A program made the translations under genes and the position numbers. From assembly GCF_017654505.1 (NCBI RefSeq), contig NC_054548.1, forward strand, positions 38,396,545-38,460,544: a DNA stretch of 64,000 nucleotides, read 5' to 3'. Positions 40,201 through 52,366 of this stretch are shown in pieces. Below the pieces are notes generated by a model. It was not told where the DNA came from. It was given only the letters and a program-made list of their open reading frames with translations, and did no database searches. The stretch is from Polyodon spathula (Eukaryota > Chordata > Actinopteri > Acipenseriformes > Polyodontidae). Position 1 is the first letter of the stretch; every line of letters starts with the position of its first letter.

Positions 40201-42399
40201 GTCTGTTCTCACCATGTTGGGGTTAAGTTGCATAGCTCCTCTTTTACACGTACAAAACGTCTACTGTGGACAGTTTATGTATCAAAAACCACAAATGATG
40301 AAAGCAGCTCCCTGGAATTTGAGCTGGAATGACCCTACTACCAGTAGGATTAAAAAAAAGTTTTACACTATAAGCATTTATTGTTTGCCCTTTGTTCTCG
40401 ATGCAAACGACCACCAGGTGTTGTGTCAAATCAGTAGAGTAATATGCCTCACTGTGCTCTAAAAAGACATTTAAGTTTGGAGATGCCACTTCCACCATCA
40501 CCACATGGACTGGTAAAAAAAAAAAAAGATCTGCCTCTTTGAATTAATTTCAGCTTGCCTGACCCCAGTGGGAACTCACAGTGGTTCTGCTCAAAAACTG
40601 ATATTAAAGCAGAGTTGCTGAATGTCCTTAAGACAAAAGAGACCTAACTGTCTATTGATGTACTTGCTTTAATAGTTAACATTAACAGCATGAGTAGGAT
40701 AAAATAATTTAAACCATATAAAATAAAAACAAAAATTCACAGATTTTCAAATAGATATCATAGACATAACAATGTTTTCTTTTATTTTAAATTGAGAATC
40801 ATAATATTTCTCATTGACAGAAAACACAATTTCAGTATTATAAAGCTTAATTGATTGGTGAGCTGTATAATGGTACTAAACCCTTGTATGGATTTTTCTA
40901 AACACTTCTACTTAAATCATGCATACTTCTGTTTTGGATCTGTGACTGTCTGGAAAACGAGACATCCATTAGAGCGCTACAACTACATAGTGCAATTAGA
41001 AGATGAAAAACAGTTGGTCAAGCAGACTGTTCATGTCAGCCTTGGGAAGGCTGGTGAGGCAGATATTCTGCTGGATGACTTAACATCAATGCAATACATT
41101 GTGGTTTACAGCTGCTTCATAGAAGGTGACAAAAGCAACTGAAAACTATTGAGAAATACACTGATCACTAGACAAACAAAAAAATCTTTGATGTTAACTT
41201 GGCAGTTTGTAGCCTGTAAATATGTACGTTTTATAGGTGAGCAAGTTCAAACTGAGAATTGAATAAGAGGGATTTCAGTAGGAGGTTGAGTAATTCTGGC
41301 CAAAAGGGCTAAATCTCCTGAAGATATATATAAGCCGTTTCTGACCTTTGGGAATGTAAACCCCCACCACACACAGAGACAGAGCCTACACAACCAGTAT
41401 TGGACTCTGATAAATTAATTGTCTTACAGCCTGGAGGACATAAAAGTATCTGGGTGAATTCACAGCACGTGGATGCATGCAAGAGCAGGCCTAGCAAGTG
41501 CAGGAAGGCTAATCCCCTCAGGCATTGTGCCTAATCTATACTAAATATTACTGTCTGCACAAAAATGTTTGCAGGATCTGTAAAATTCATTCGGTTCCAA
41601 CCCCATGCATGTGATTTATGTGGGAGATTATTGATGATCCGAATCAAGGATTCAAAGCCAGCTCTTAGTCTGTTCAGCTATATTTATAAACAGACAAAAG
41701 CAATGGTGCAGTTAAAAAATAAATGCATTTCTTTAGTCTTTAATAAGTTAAAAACACACCTCCATTAAATAAACAATGCCAAAATGAAGTGTATATCTAA
41801 CTCTTCAGGAAATATTGTGTAACAGAAGTTTGATTTTATTTAGCTTTATTACCAAAAAATAAGAAGGCATGAAAGGTGTTCACCGCTGTAGTACATCTAG
41901 AAAGCTATCATAGGTTGATTGCTATTGTTGTCAATCAGAATTGATTAAAATAAATTAAATACAGCTTTAATAGAACTTTATTATTTTTTTAAGCATGGAC
42001 ATAAAGCTTTAGACCTTCAAGATTTCTTTTTTTTTTTTTTGCTGTCAAGCTGTTTTTTATTAAGGCTTATATGAACTATTTTTTTCCCCCACCAAATAAT
42101 CTGATTGCTAATTTGTCAAAGATGGAAAAACACAAAAGTTGTCTATTATCCGAAGCTTTTTTTAGTAAAGTGAATGTCAAGTGGATGGAGCTTATGTTTG
42201 ATCTGCAATGTTATAGCTCTCATTTATACAAATGCATATGTATTTCAAGTCAATTCATTTCTTTACCAGACACATTTTGGGAACAATGGTCTAGGCTCTT
42301 ATTTGAATAATAATAGGAAACCAGCAGTACTGTCATGGAATTAGTCTTGCAGGCACTGCAGATGCAACACAAACTGTAGCCGAAAGTTCAAGACTGCTC
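37211..42399. other. Unique sequence, no gene recognised
   Basis: Mostly AT-rich. Two patches (about 38080-38260, with CTAATTTGG and TCTAATTGAC, and 39470-39610) are of higher complexity and might be regulatory. Small A/T runs lie at 39129-39140, 40516-40527 and 42028-42040. The 95-codon frame at 40855-41142 is unbroken but shows no recognisable family. No transposon ends found. Confidence 0.45.
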
Positions 42400-42650
42400 A
42401 TTTGCTCAGCCCTGCATGGGGTAGTGAAGTGACGAATTCATAATGCCCTGAATACAGAGACAAGGGTTTGTTATGCTCACTGTTCACACCACAGGAGGTG
42501 CTTGGCTCTCTTTAAATACAGCCAAAAAGTTCAAAGCTCACAAAGTGAAGCTTCCCTTCTCCATGGGAAGTTCTTTGTTAAATACCACATGAACAAGACA
42601 AAGGAGTCAGCTGCAAGGATGGCTCATTATTATTTTTTCTATTGGAAACC
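42400..42650. promoter_or_regulatory. Candidate conserved non-coding island
   Basis: GC-richer, high-complexity block with CACCACAGGAGGTGC (an E-box/RUNX-like cluster), GTTCAAAGCTC (a TCF/LEF-like word) and CTTTGTTAAATACC. Composition resembles an enhancer. Conservation could not be examined. Confidence 0.38.
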
Positions 42651-44334
42651 ACAATAGATTTGTCATTTTGAGCTTTACATTTATTACAGATAACAAAACA
42701 CAATTATATAAAGAGCTTGGTTCCTGTTGGTGTGAAACCCCATCTATATACAGTACATACATACATAATAAACCATATATACAAAAAATCTATACTAAAT
42801 TTTGTTGTTTAAAACAGGGGTCCTGCTTCCACTTTATTTTACAGATGAAGTGACACAAAAAGGTTAAATGATTTGCCTATTTACACAGTGAAACAGTGGG
42901 ATTTAAATCTAAGGCCTCCTGGCTTCAGACTATCAAAAAACGATATGTGTGTCACATGTGTGTTGTGTGTATTCATTACCACCAAATATTTCCATGCTCA
43001 CTACAACCAGGTCAAAAAATAATTAACTTACTTGACTGGTAAAAGACATGAAGTTTGGAAATACTGGTATTGGTATTATTAGTTCTTGGTACAGCAGAAA
43101 ACTGTGCTGGACATTCAATCAAACTTGGCACATTAAAGGAACACTAGAGTAGTTCCAGTTATAGCATGCTGAAGCCAGTGTAATGTGTTATCTCAATTCC
43201 TTTTGTGTTTGAGTATTAAACATTACCCACATTTGTTTTATCAATTCATCCTGCCTAGCATTATTATAGTATTCATCTATTCAGCATTAAAATAACAATT
43301 CATAAAGCAGTATACCAATACTGTACAAAAGATGTAGCCAAGCTGTGGATGTTCTAAAAATAAAAATTGCAACTACCACAAAGTCTGGTCTTTTTCTGAA
43401 CATCATGATAATTGTAGACATTTCATTGTGCCTTCACCATGACCATGTAGTCCACAACACATCTGTCTGAAAAAAAACAAGAGAAGAAAAATATCCATTC
43501 CTCCCCACCCGTCAAACCTTTTCAAATTGAACACACTTGCAGCTTCATGCATAGGCAAACAGGTGTGAGGGACGGGAGTCTGCCAAACACTTAAGTCGGC
43601 ACGAGATACATATGTATCTTGCTGATTATGGCATGGCATGAATGGGACATGACAAGCTTGAACAAAAGGAAGGGTCAGTAGGTGGCTTTTTGATTTCCAT
43701 GGCCCTGAGACACCGCCAGTGTGAGTGCAGACAGAAATCATGAAGGGGGGGGGGGGGGGGGGGGGGCTGTTACTGGAGGATGAGGTCCTTTCTTTAAACA
43801 GTAAAGATTTGTTACCAGACACCAGTCATGCAGCTGGGATGCAGTCTTCTTTTCTTATAAATAACTTACCGTGGAAAAGCATGTGCTGCACAATATTCCT
43901 TCATAAACCTGACCCCATTGTTCAGGAGGAAACATGCTTTAATACAATTATCCATTTGAGTATGAGTGTGAGTGCTTAAGGTTAGAGAAACAAGTTCCAC
44001 ACTATAATTCTTGTCTTTGCTTAGTTGCTTAGTTTCTGTAATTGCTGAAAGCACTGGTTTTAATGCATGAGATCATTTGGTGTATTGTAAACATTCCACA
44101 GTTCTTAACAAAACAGACTGATCACGTAATCTTTGTTATAAAATATGGCACAGTTACTGGTTATGGCAATTTCTAATATGAAACTCAACTAGTTTTACAA
44201 ACCCACAAATGAAAAAGACAGCAATTACATCAAATCTGTTCCATCCTGCATGAATATTTATATACATACATTAATGAATTGTTTGTTCTTTTCCCAATTC
44301 ACAGAAACATATTCAAGATCTAGTCACATTGTTT
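42651..44334. other. Unique sequence, no gene recognised
   Basis: A GC-richer patch at 43430-43860 surrounds the G tract at 43745-43766. Frames read through the G tract (poly-Gly or poly-Pro) are artefacts. No gene supported. Confidence 0.45.
43745..43766 (+). repeat. Poly(G) tract, 22 bases
   Basis: Uninterrupted G run, the second long G/C homopolymer in this AT-rich window. Confidence 0.9.
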
Positions 44335-44337
44335 TTA

Positions 44338-45704
44338 GGGCCCTTTCACACCTAGTTCATTTGGAGAGGATAATTCGCACTCTACTTCAGTTGACACCTA
44401 AGTTCAGTTTGTTTTGGCAGGTGTGAAACGTCCAAATGCATCAGAGTGTGCACCCAACAAGTGGACTAGGACTCACTTAAATAGGTGGTCTCAGCCCGAC
44501 TGAGAGGGAACTGTAATGCGTTTCAACCTCAAAGTCAGACAGTGAAAGCAATTGCATTACAACCCAAGATGCAAACGAAAGCACGCATATGTGTGTGTCC
44601 TGTACGGTGAAAATAAAAATAACATAATGCAGATAATGATGCACGAAATCATCGGTGTTCCTCAGTCATATGTCTAAAACAGGTTTCATGTTGACATTGT
44701 AGCAGCAGATGTCAAACAAACCAAATGAACATATATTATGTCATTATTACATATACAGTATTTCATAGACGCTCTGTATATGTATATCTGCTGATTGTCT
44801 TCCAAACGTGTAGACCTGTCTATAAGTTCACTGAAAGAACAGTTGCAGGCAGTGTACGCATTTTGCAGGGTATGCCAGAATTGTGGCTTTGAAACGGTTA
44901 TGAAGCTGCTTGCCAAATTAAGAGGGATTTACAGCTGGAGATGTCAAATCGTAAAAGCAGATAACATTGGACAGCTATTTTTAAAACTGTGCTTGATTAT
45001 TAAATGTAATTACAGTATCAACAGTTTACTTTTCTCCAAGGACAATTGCTAGTATAGTAGGTGACATTGTTGCAGAGTAGCCTATAGTAGCTTACCACAG
45101 GCCTATTTTTATTATAGTTTACAATGGTTTATTCTTGTATGTTGTTTAATAAACAGAAACTTAACATCTCAGTGATATTCTCTTAAAATGCGTATTTCAG
45201 TGATGTGCTTTCTAAAAGTACGGTGTATATGGCTCCATATAAATAAACTTGAAATTAACTTGAAATGGTGGCTTTCTGCTTATTAACAACTTTGGTTTTT
45301 AACAACTTTTGGCTGGGAACCAAGGGGTTGATAATAAGCGGCATCTACTATAGTAGTACTATCACAAGACTGACACGAGTGGAACCCTCCATGTTTATAC
45401 GTTCACTATAGGCTCTTTACTGATATCGCCACTAAAATCTATCTAGGCATCAACAGGAAGATGTCATTTTGGTCACATCCACAAATACTCGATCACATTC
45501 ACTTGAAATAATTGTAATGTGAAAGCAAACGCATTCTGGTGCGATTACAGTAGTGAAGGCGAACTTAAACTTGTTTGGAGAAAAAAATATACAGTCTGTA
45601 TGATATTTTTCAGTGTGAAACCAAGTGAAGCAAAATTGAGACATTTAGTTTGTAAGTGGATTCTGAATCAGATCTCTATAAACAAGCTAAGTATGAAAGG
45701 GCCC
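44338..45704. mobile_element. Harbinger-like DNA transposon, probably non-autonomous (1367 bp)
   Basis: The left end GGGCCCTTTCACACCTAG and the right end on the minus strand, GGGCCCTTTCATACTTAG, are inverted repeats with two mismatches in 18. TTA is duplicated on both sides (44335-44337 and 45705-45707). GGGCC-type ends with a TWA duplication are typical of PIF/Harbinger. A subterminal inverted motif, TTCACACCT (44345-44353) and AGGTGTGAA (44419-44427), lies inside the left end. Open frames inside (up to 85 codons) show no recognisable transposase or Myb-like partner, so it is read as a deletion derivative carrying unrelated or decayed filler. Confidence 0.82.
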
Positions 45705-45774
45705 TTAGATTTCAAAGTTCACAATAATCATTTTTCTAACCTTTATTAAGCTAAAATAATGATGGAGTCATGGA

Positions 45775-45945
45775 GTGTTGGTCAATTAATTAATCAGCAT
45801 TGTCTGATTAATACTACCATCTGATTTTTCTCACCAAGAGACCCTATTATTACTTGTAACGACCGAACAATCAAAAGTGAGCATTAATTAGGAATAATCA
45901 GCTTTCCAGTCTAGGTTGTTTCCTGTAATTGCACAAATAAACACA
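45775..45945. promoter_or_regulatory. Candidate homeodomain-site cluster
   Basis: Dense TAAT words: GGTCAATTAATTAATCAGC, CTGATTAATACTACC and AGCATTAATTAGGAATAATC within 130 bases, interleaved with GC-containing sequence. Such clustering is a feature of developmental enhancers but also arises in AT-rich DNA, so confidence is limited. It starts about 70 bases beyond the Harbinger-like element. Confidence 0.38.
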
Positions 45946-46570
45946 TGGGGTTTCTTCAAAAAATCAAGTTACTTAAAAAAAAAAACACATGAAATCAACA
46001 AGCAAATTAAATGAGAGGACATTTTCACAGGCCCCTCTCCATTTCAGTACCATTAAAATATAAAATAATAGTAAAGCTCAAAGACCATAATATACTGAGT
46101 CTCATATGCTCATGAACTCTGTTGACCCATTATCCTGTTGTAAGACCAGGGCTAATGTTTGTCAAATCCCACCTATTCTGCTACAGTGGAGCCTTCCCTA
46201 CTACTATACAGCTCTTATGTATTGTTCATTTAGAAAATTGTGTTAAACTGGCTTCTTAATGCAGGGTCTCAAAGTTAAACTAATTGAAAGTGATAAATGT
46301 GATGTATGCCATGACAGCTGCTTGTCATGGCCTGTTTTCTTATTTCAAGATTGATTAGAATGACAAAAAAAAAGGAAAATAATAAGTGCCCACAACTGGG
46401 TGCTCAATTGAGCAGAACCACCCAAAAAAAACCCCAAACTTATACATTATTGCTAGGTACTACATTATTCAAGCACTGACACTGATGTATACCAATCAGA
46501 AAATATATGTATAATTGACAGACTGGAACAGCTTTGAAATATATAACAAAGTATGTACTATGAGAAAAAA

Positions 46571-46611
<41 letters not shown>

Positions 46612-46987
46612 CCATCCTCTAAAGGGTATAATTATCATAGAGCATAGCAAAAAAACATGTTAGGCCTTACAAGCACATAAAACAAGTAGTATTCAAAACA
46701 TGTAACTGTATAACAAAAAAAAAAAAAAAAAAACATGTATAGAGGTTTTCATCCATAGCATATACCTCATTAAAATCAATGTAAAAATGTTTGCTCTTTT
46801 CAGCTTCTTTTTTCTCGTTTGGTCTTTATTGTCTAATGCCCCAGAGTAGTATGTTGCTATATTAATTTAATTGATTTTGAGAAACAAAATGTCGGTTTAG
46901 GTAAAAAACTAAACAGAAGTCTCTTGACTGCCTTGCTGAAAACAACAAAAGGAATGTCAAATTAAAGGTAACGTTACTATATTACTA
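45946..46987. other. Unique sequence with simple repeats, no gene recognised
   Basis: A runs at about 45975-45985 and 46714-46732, plus the (AG)n array listed separately. No gene evidence. Confidence 0.5.
46571..46611 (+). repeat. (AG)n microsatellite
   Basis: About 20 AG units with one interruption (AGAAAG). Confidence 0.95.
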
Positions 46988-47771
46988 CAGTGCTCCCTCG
47001 CTGTAAGGCTCTCGGTTATAACACGCCTCAGATATAACACTCCTATAAGGTGTCCCCCAATTCGCTATACTAGTGATTCATGCAATATTTCTACAGTAAA
47101 TACAGTACCGGTGTTGTTCAAATTGTAAACAACTTCTCAGTCTAACTTATGTTTCTGTCTCTTCTTTTTGATACAGTATCTGAACTGAAGTAGAGCTGCG
47201 CTGGCACTTTATAACACAGACGTCTTATTCAGCATTTGTTTTATAACTACATAAATATTAGGCCTATTACCTGGTTATCTTTTCTTGTATCTACTTTTTT
47301 GCTGTGAGAGAAGCTGTAGCATTCTCCGGGAGACAAGACGCTTCAGCCCCATTCCGGCAGCTGAACCTGGAGCGAACCCATTCCCTCTTCCCCTCGCCCA
47401 ACCCACTCTCTTTGTTGCACTTGGTTTGCTTGTTTGCTGCTTCAAACTGAACTCCTGACCGCAGTTTAGCCAGGCTATTTATAGTTTAAAAACTGCATTA
47501 TTAAAATGATCCACAACTGGGAATGTTACTTTTTTTTTTTTACTTTTGTAAAAAATATAGCGTTGATTACATGGTGATTTATGCATGGTTAATTCAAGGA
47601 AAGTTACATGTTTGCTTCACTATATGTGCATTATAGAGAGGGAGTTCTTTTATTTTTTATTTTAGTCAGATGTGTGTTGTTATGTGTCCCACAGTGCCCC
47701 CCACCCACTCTTCAGTTATAACGCTCATACTGTGTGTATCCTGAGACCCACATTATAGCAAGGGAGCACTG
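46988..47771. mobile_element. pogo/Tigger-like non-autonomous DNA transposon (784 bp)
   Basis: The left end CAGTGCTCCCTCGCTGTAA and the right end on the minus strand, CAGTGCTCCCTTGCTATAA, match at 17 of 19 positions. TA flanks both sides (46986-46987 and 47772-47773). A second motif, GTTATAAC, is repeated just inside each end. The CAGT start, CCTCGCTATAA-type TIR and TA duplication resemble pogo/Tigger elements of the Tc1/mariner superfamily. No transposase frame is present. Confidence 0.85.
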
Positions 47772-47924
47772 TAGTATGTGTACATCTGTGTATAGCCAAT
47801 TATAGCTATGCTCCCTGAATAGAGACACAAGATTGTTAATTTCAGAAAAAAAAATGATTGAGTGGGCTTTCAGTACAGTAGTTAGAGATCTAAAGTAAAG
47901 TATAGAATAACTTCAACCCAGCCC

Positions 47925-47925
<1 letters not shown>

Positions 47926-47965
<40 letters not shown>

Positions 47966-47969
47966 ACCC

Positions 47970-48045
<76 letters not shown>

Positions 48046-48078
48046 ACAAGCTAAGTGTCCCCCCCCCCCCCCCCCCCC

Positions 48079-48157
<79 letters not shown>
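47926..48157 (+). repeat. Giant poly(C)/poly(G) tract, 232 bp
   Basis: Two nearly pure C blocks (47926-48045 and 48059-48157) are separated by the 13 bases ACAAGCTAAGTGT. The blocks contain only four non-C bases (A near 47966, 47970 and 48004; T at 48079). The longest uninterrupted run exceeds 75 C. Apparent poly-glycine proteins on the minus strand are artefacts. The tract could form i-motif and G-quadruplex structures, or be partly an assembly or base-calling artefact. Confidence 0.9.
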
Positions 48158-48159
<2 letters not shown>

Positions 48160-48179
48160 CACCTACACGCTCTTACACC

Positions 48180-48430
48180 CAAAAATGGCACTTTGCTGGC
48201 ACTGCTCAAGTAGAAGATTTTATAGAGAAGATGTTGCAGAAATGAACAATCATTCACAGAGTCGGCAACGTCTGCATACCATTTATCATGGCTCACATCT
48301 CTTGCTTGCCAGTGTCGCTGAATTCATATGTTATTGTCCCTTACCTGTCACTTTCTGGGATGCTTTTTAATCTTTCCCCCACCGAATTACACTGGAAAAG
48401 GTCACCACTATCCAATTAGAACCTTATCAA
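48180..48430. promoter_or_regulatory. Candidate conserved non-coding island
   Basis: High-complexity sequence directly beside the poly(C) tract, with GAACAATCATTCAC and ACCATTTATCATGGC words. Weak inference from composition. Confidence 0.3.
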
Positions 48431-48819
48431 AGATGCACATGCAGCCTAGCTTCCTGCTTATTGAGAGTGGGTCATAAATCCAGAAATTGCACATCACAAT
48501 GTACTGTTACCAGAATGAATACAATGCACAACAAAGCAAACTGGGGAAGGGAGACACCTGTGTGTTTATTGGGCCTTTATCACATGGTTGGGTTTAGTTG
48601 TTCAATTTTTCAATCAACTATTCAGTGTATTAGGTTTATCGTATATATTTGTCCACTACGAAAACCTGTCCGGCAAAAACATATTAATATTTGATTACCT
48701 CAATATTGATGCTACCCTTTTTATAATCTTCAATCTTTTGCAAACACCAAATCCATGTATTCCTTTGGCAAGGGGCATGGAGGTTTCCGCCCAAACATAA
48801 GTCAGTTGCTGTGTTTTCA

Positions 48820-49030
48820 CAGCAGGGTTTTCAACTGGCATTTAGTGCAAGTTTGTCTCCTGACCCCAATTTAGCCTCCTTAAAGAGCAGGGTGATTCGA
48901 TCTGAAATGAAAACAAAGCAGTTTCTGATTCCCTGTCAGTGTCCCCCTCCTCCTGAATTCAGGTTGTGAGAGAAATGGAACAATCTCAGCAAGACCTGCC
49001 CATTAAATGCTTTTATTTCCCTAGACGTTT
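48820..49030. promoter_or_regulatory. Candidate conserved non-coding island
   Basis: Complex block containing CTTAAAGAGCAGGGTG, GAAACAAAGCAG-like SOX/TCF words, GGAACAATCTCAGC and CCCATTAAATGC. Inferred regulatory candidate without coding features. Confidence 0.35.
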
Positions 49031-49959
49031 ATACAAGTCCTAAATGGGGATATAGTGGCAGCACCTACAGTAAAAGAGTTTTACATGTATATGAAGAGAA
49101 CCATTTTTCTAATTGTGATAAAGCACTGTCTATATGTGTGTCACGCTTATATTTGTATACATACTGTGAATGTTTTTGTATTTACAACAATGATTATGAT
49201 ATGTAGCATACTTGTATTACATGTTTCATCACTGAACTAGTTTCATCATGGTGCAGTTTTGATATTCCCAAATAGTTCTGTTTAACAACAATACAAAAAA
49301 GGTTATACACAGTAACCGTCTCACACAACAACACACATCCACATTTGAAGTACCGACAAATTGCATCACAGATATCCCAGCCAATGCTGTCTGATTAATA
49401 GGTTAATGTCAATTGTGCCCATGGTCTTATGGATCTGGCTCGATTAGAAGCCACAGAGGAGTTTGTGTTCATGGCACTGCTAGACCACTCCACATTCATT
49501 GAACAAAACAAAAATGGAATTACTCTACTAGGTCACACTTGTAAATCAGATAGCTGAATTGAACCCAAGAAACCAAGGGCTGGAAATGTGCTGGGTTGAT
49601 TGCTATCAGTTTGATCAGATTCACAGTGCGAAGAAATGGACACAGCAGGTGGCCAAGCTTAGCTTTTAAACAGGTACTGTTTAGAACAAAATTACTCTTT
49701 TTTTTTTGTGAAAGGGAAAAAATATTGAAAGTTACTTTAAAGACAACTGTAAGACCAGCTATAAGTTTTTCTTTATGTTTCTTTACAGGGTTATAACATA
49801 ATATATTTGTATTTATTTGTGAAAAAATGGGGCAACATTCACACTGGAGCAAAACCTTTGACAGCTTGTCATTTTTACTTTTTACCACAATCAAAAGCAG
49901 TCTCTGTCATTATGATTTAGTCTGTGTTCCCCAGTAATGCACACACAAATCCCCATTGG
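49031..49959. other. Unique sequence, no gene recognised
   Basis: AT-rich and ordinary. The frames near 49520-49894 have no family motifs. Confidence 0.5.
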
Positions 49960-50335
49960 GGCACTGAGGACAATAGCCGAGCAACACTGCCCTTGTCTCT
50001 TTTCTACTTTCTATTCAGCCGACCAGCAGGAAGTAGATGCGCACCCTGAATTTTTGATGTTGACAGCAGTGTCATAAGCAGCCAAGTCTCTGACATTTGA
50101 GGCTGTCACGAGCCGCCATGAAGGGAAATTGATTGACCTTTGCTCACAGTTATCAAAACCAGAGAAAGGAGGAGGCCGTTGAAAGCAGCTGCCATGTCCC
50201 CCCAGCCTCCACATGGAGAGCGGCTTCCCGAAATGTACAAGGCAGCGGGCACCAAGTTGCAAGCTGTCAGGGCGAGCGCATGCACTGCTGATTAATGAAG
50301 GGCTCATTTCCATATCTGGTGCACTTTCAAGATGT
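49960..50335. promoter_or_regulatory. Candidate conserved non-coding island, GC-rich
   Basis: One of the clearest islands: about half G+C, many CpGs (AGATGCGCACC, CACGAGCCGCC, GAGAGCGGC, GGGCGAGCGCATGC), ending in CTGCTGATTAATGAAGGG and CATTTCCATATCTGG. The 100-codon minus-strand frame (50313-50011) spans most of it but lacks known motifs. A deeply conserved enhancer is the favoured reading, and an uncharacterised exon is the alternative. Confidence 0.42.
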
Positions 50336-51145
50336 TGAAAACCTGACCTATGGAGTTCACTTTACTTAGTTGAACAGAAAGAACATTTAAGCATGTTGCA
50401 TTACTGTGTATGTACTACACAGTGGCATGAAGAATTATACATACAGTTACATTTTTCAATATGCATAGTTTTATATATTTTATTTGAAATAAGTACCTAA
50501 AGTAACTTTATTTCAAAAAAAAAAAAAAAAAAAACATTAAAAAAAAAAGTTTTGCATTTTAATGATGGTGTATCAGTATGGGCAATGGCCAGAACGCTAC
50601 AGCTTAAGAGAGGAAACTAATTTGCATGATTGAAGCAAACTATACATACAAATATGGATATTGAAACTCAGAGTATAGTAACTATCCAGATATTCTGGTG
50701 CCAACATATGTTCACCACCACCACCACTACTTATCAATAAATTAATATATACAGTCACTTCTGTTAATAACAATACTTCCCTCCCTTACCATCCACAGAC
50801 AATATTATTATTTTGTTTTTAAAACATACACGTACTGTACAGTGATTTAGCTGTGGCTGAATTAACAACAGGGGGGTTCTTTAATCATCTGAAATCTGAA
50901 TAGTGGACAGACTTAATTTCATTTATTTTTTAGGTGTGTATTACAGTATGTGGGGTAATAAATAATCCCTGGGGGAAAATACAAGCAGGATTACTATTTA
51001 CTTAAAATAGGATGTCTATTGAGATCAACTGCTGACAAGATAACTTTAATAGACCTTCATGTTATTTTTGTGACCTCAACCTTTATACATGACACTTATA
51101 CTGTAAACTATGGTGTTTTCTTAGGCATTCTTAAGGTTTTTAGAA

Positions 51146-51187
<42 letters not shown>

Positions 51188-51780
51188 TATTATTATTATT
51201 ATTATATCACTTATCCACATGTACAGCTTCACTTTAATGAGGAAGTGAAAGGTAAAACAAGTCCACGTTGGTTCTGCACAAGAGATTTCAGACAGCCCAA
51301 ACGACGGCTTGATGTTGACTGAAAGGTTTTAATGTTGTCACATTTTTTATTACTATTTCCAGTTACAAATGAGTTAATCTGGACTGCGTAGCTTACACTT
51401 GGCTCAAACCGTCTCTACATCCTAAGGGCGGAATTTCTTGTTAATTAAAGGGGAGAGAATGTCCTACTTATTACTGTGTGTGACATCTGGATTGATGACC
51501 AAAGCATGGAGGACATGTCCTGTCTGCACTAAAAAGCCAAAAAGTAATATTAAGTAGGTAATAACTGTTAGGCAGTGGGTCTCTGCAGAAAGGTACAGGA
51601 ATTAATGTGTCTAGGAAGACAGACTTCTTTCTGTTTATGTCTGTCTATCAACAAAATTATGATCAAAACATGTTGAAAAGCTGAATTGCATGCGTCATGA
51701 AATAGAAAGACCTAACTAGTCTTAAATCTTTTCCCATTATATGTTAGCAAAATTCGGGGGGTGATAGCTGGGCAGCTTAA
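50336..51780. other. Unique sequence with simple repeats, no gene recognised
   Basis: A run at about 50516-50534 and an ATT array (listed separately). No coding evidence. Confidence 0.5.
51146..51206 (+). repeat. (ATT)n microsatellite
   Basis: About 20 ATT units with one slipped unit (TTTATT) near 51186. The poly-Tyr frame across it is an artefact. Confidence 0.96.
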
Positions 51781-52366
51781 CCCTTTGCGGTCCTATTAGT
51801 ACCAGGTCCGACATTATAATTTTTCCTTTCCGGTCCGACATCATCAAAAAGACGTCAGGCACAAGTCCCTAGTCGTTTTTTCCCTGCAAAAAGCAGAGAA
51901 AAGCTTTCAATGGCCGAGAGGCTGATAAAAGCCGAGAGAAGCCGAAAGAAAGGAGGCGAATCTGAACAATACGCATAGTCCCTTCACCACAGACACAACA
52001 TGGACATAAACAAACAAGACAGCTGCTTCTGCATCCAGCACTCAAAGAATATCACAGACATTTGTCAAGCTTTTTGAAATAATGACTTGGATAACATTAT
52101 TGAGGAGTTTGGTAATAAAACGAGTGATCAGGAGATGATTTATCAGTATGCACAACTATGAAAAGATATCTGATAAATATAGTGAACAAGGAGTGAGGCA
52201 GGGCTGGAGATGCAGTACTGAGTGTTCTTTTGATATGCAGTGCCTTTTAAACCTGTTTTAGTGGTTTAAATTACTTTTAAACACCACGTGTATAATAAAC
52301 ATCTTGCGTGAAAATAAATTGGACCTGACACGCCTGACAAGCGCAGAATAAATGGACCGCAAAGGG
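51781..52366. mobile_element. piggyBac-type non-autonomous transposon (586 bp)
   Basis: The ends are CCCTTTGCGGTCC (51781) and GGACCGCAAAGGG (ending 52366), a perfect 13-bp inverted repeat. Both are flanked by TTAA (51777-51780 and 52367-52370), the target site duplicated by piggyBac transposases. CAGGTCCGAC-type subterminal motifs recur inside the left end (51802-51812 and 51834-51840). A short frame at 52000-52161 starts with ATG, has one in-frame TGA, and reads DLDNIIEEFGNKTS. It may be the remnant of an acidic transposase N-terminus, but that is speculative. The perfect TIRs suggest it is relatively young. Confidence 0.93.

Noticed and set aside
40855..41142. 95-codon plus-strand frame as a gene or exon
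   Set aside because: No domain, no family that I recognise, no promoter or splice context. Frames of this length occur by chance in 64 kb.
47890..48296. Poly-glycine proteins on the minus strand
   Set aside because: They are produced by the poly(C) tract in any frame and have no flanking coding signal.
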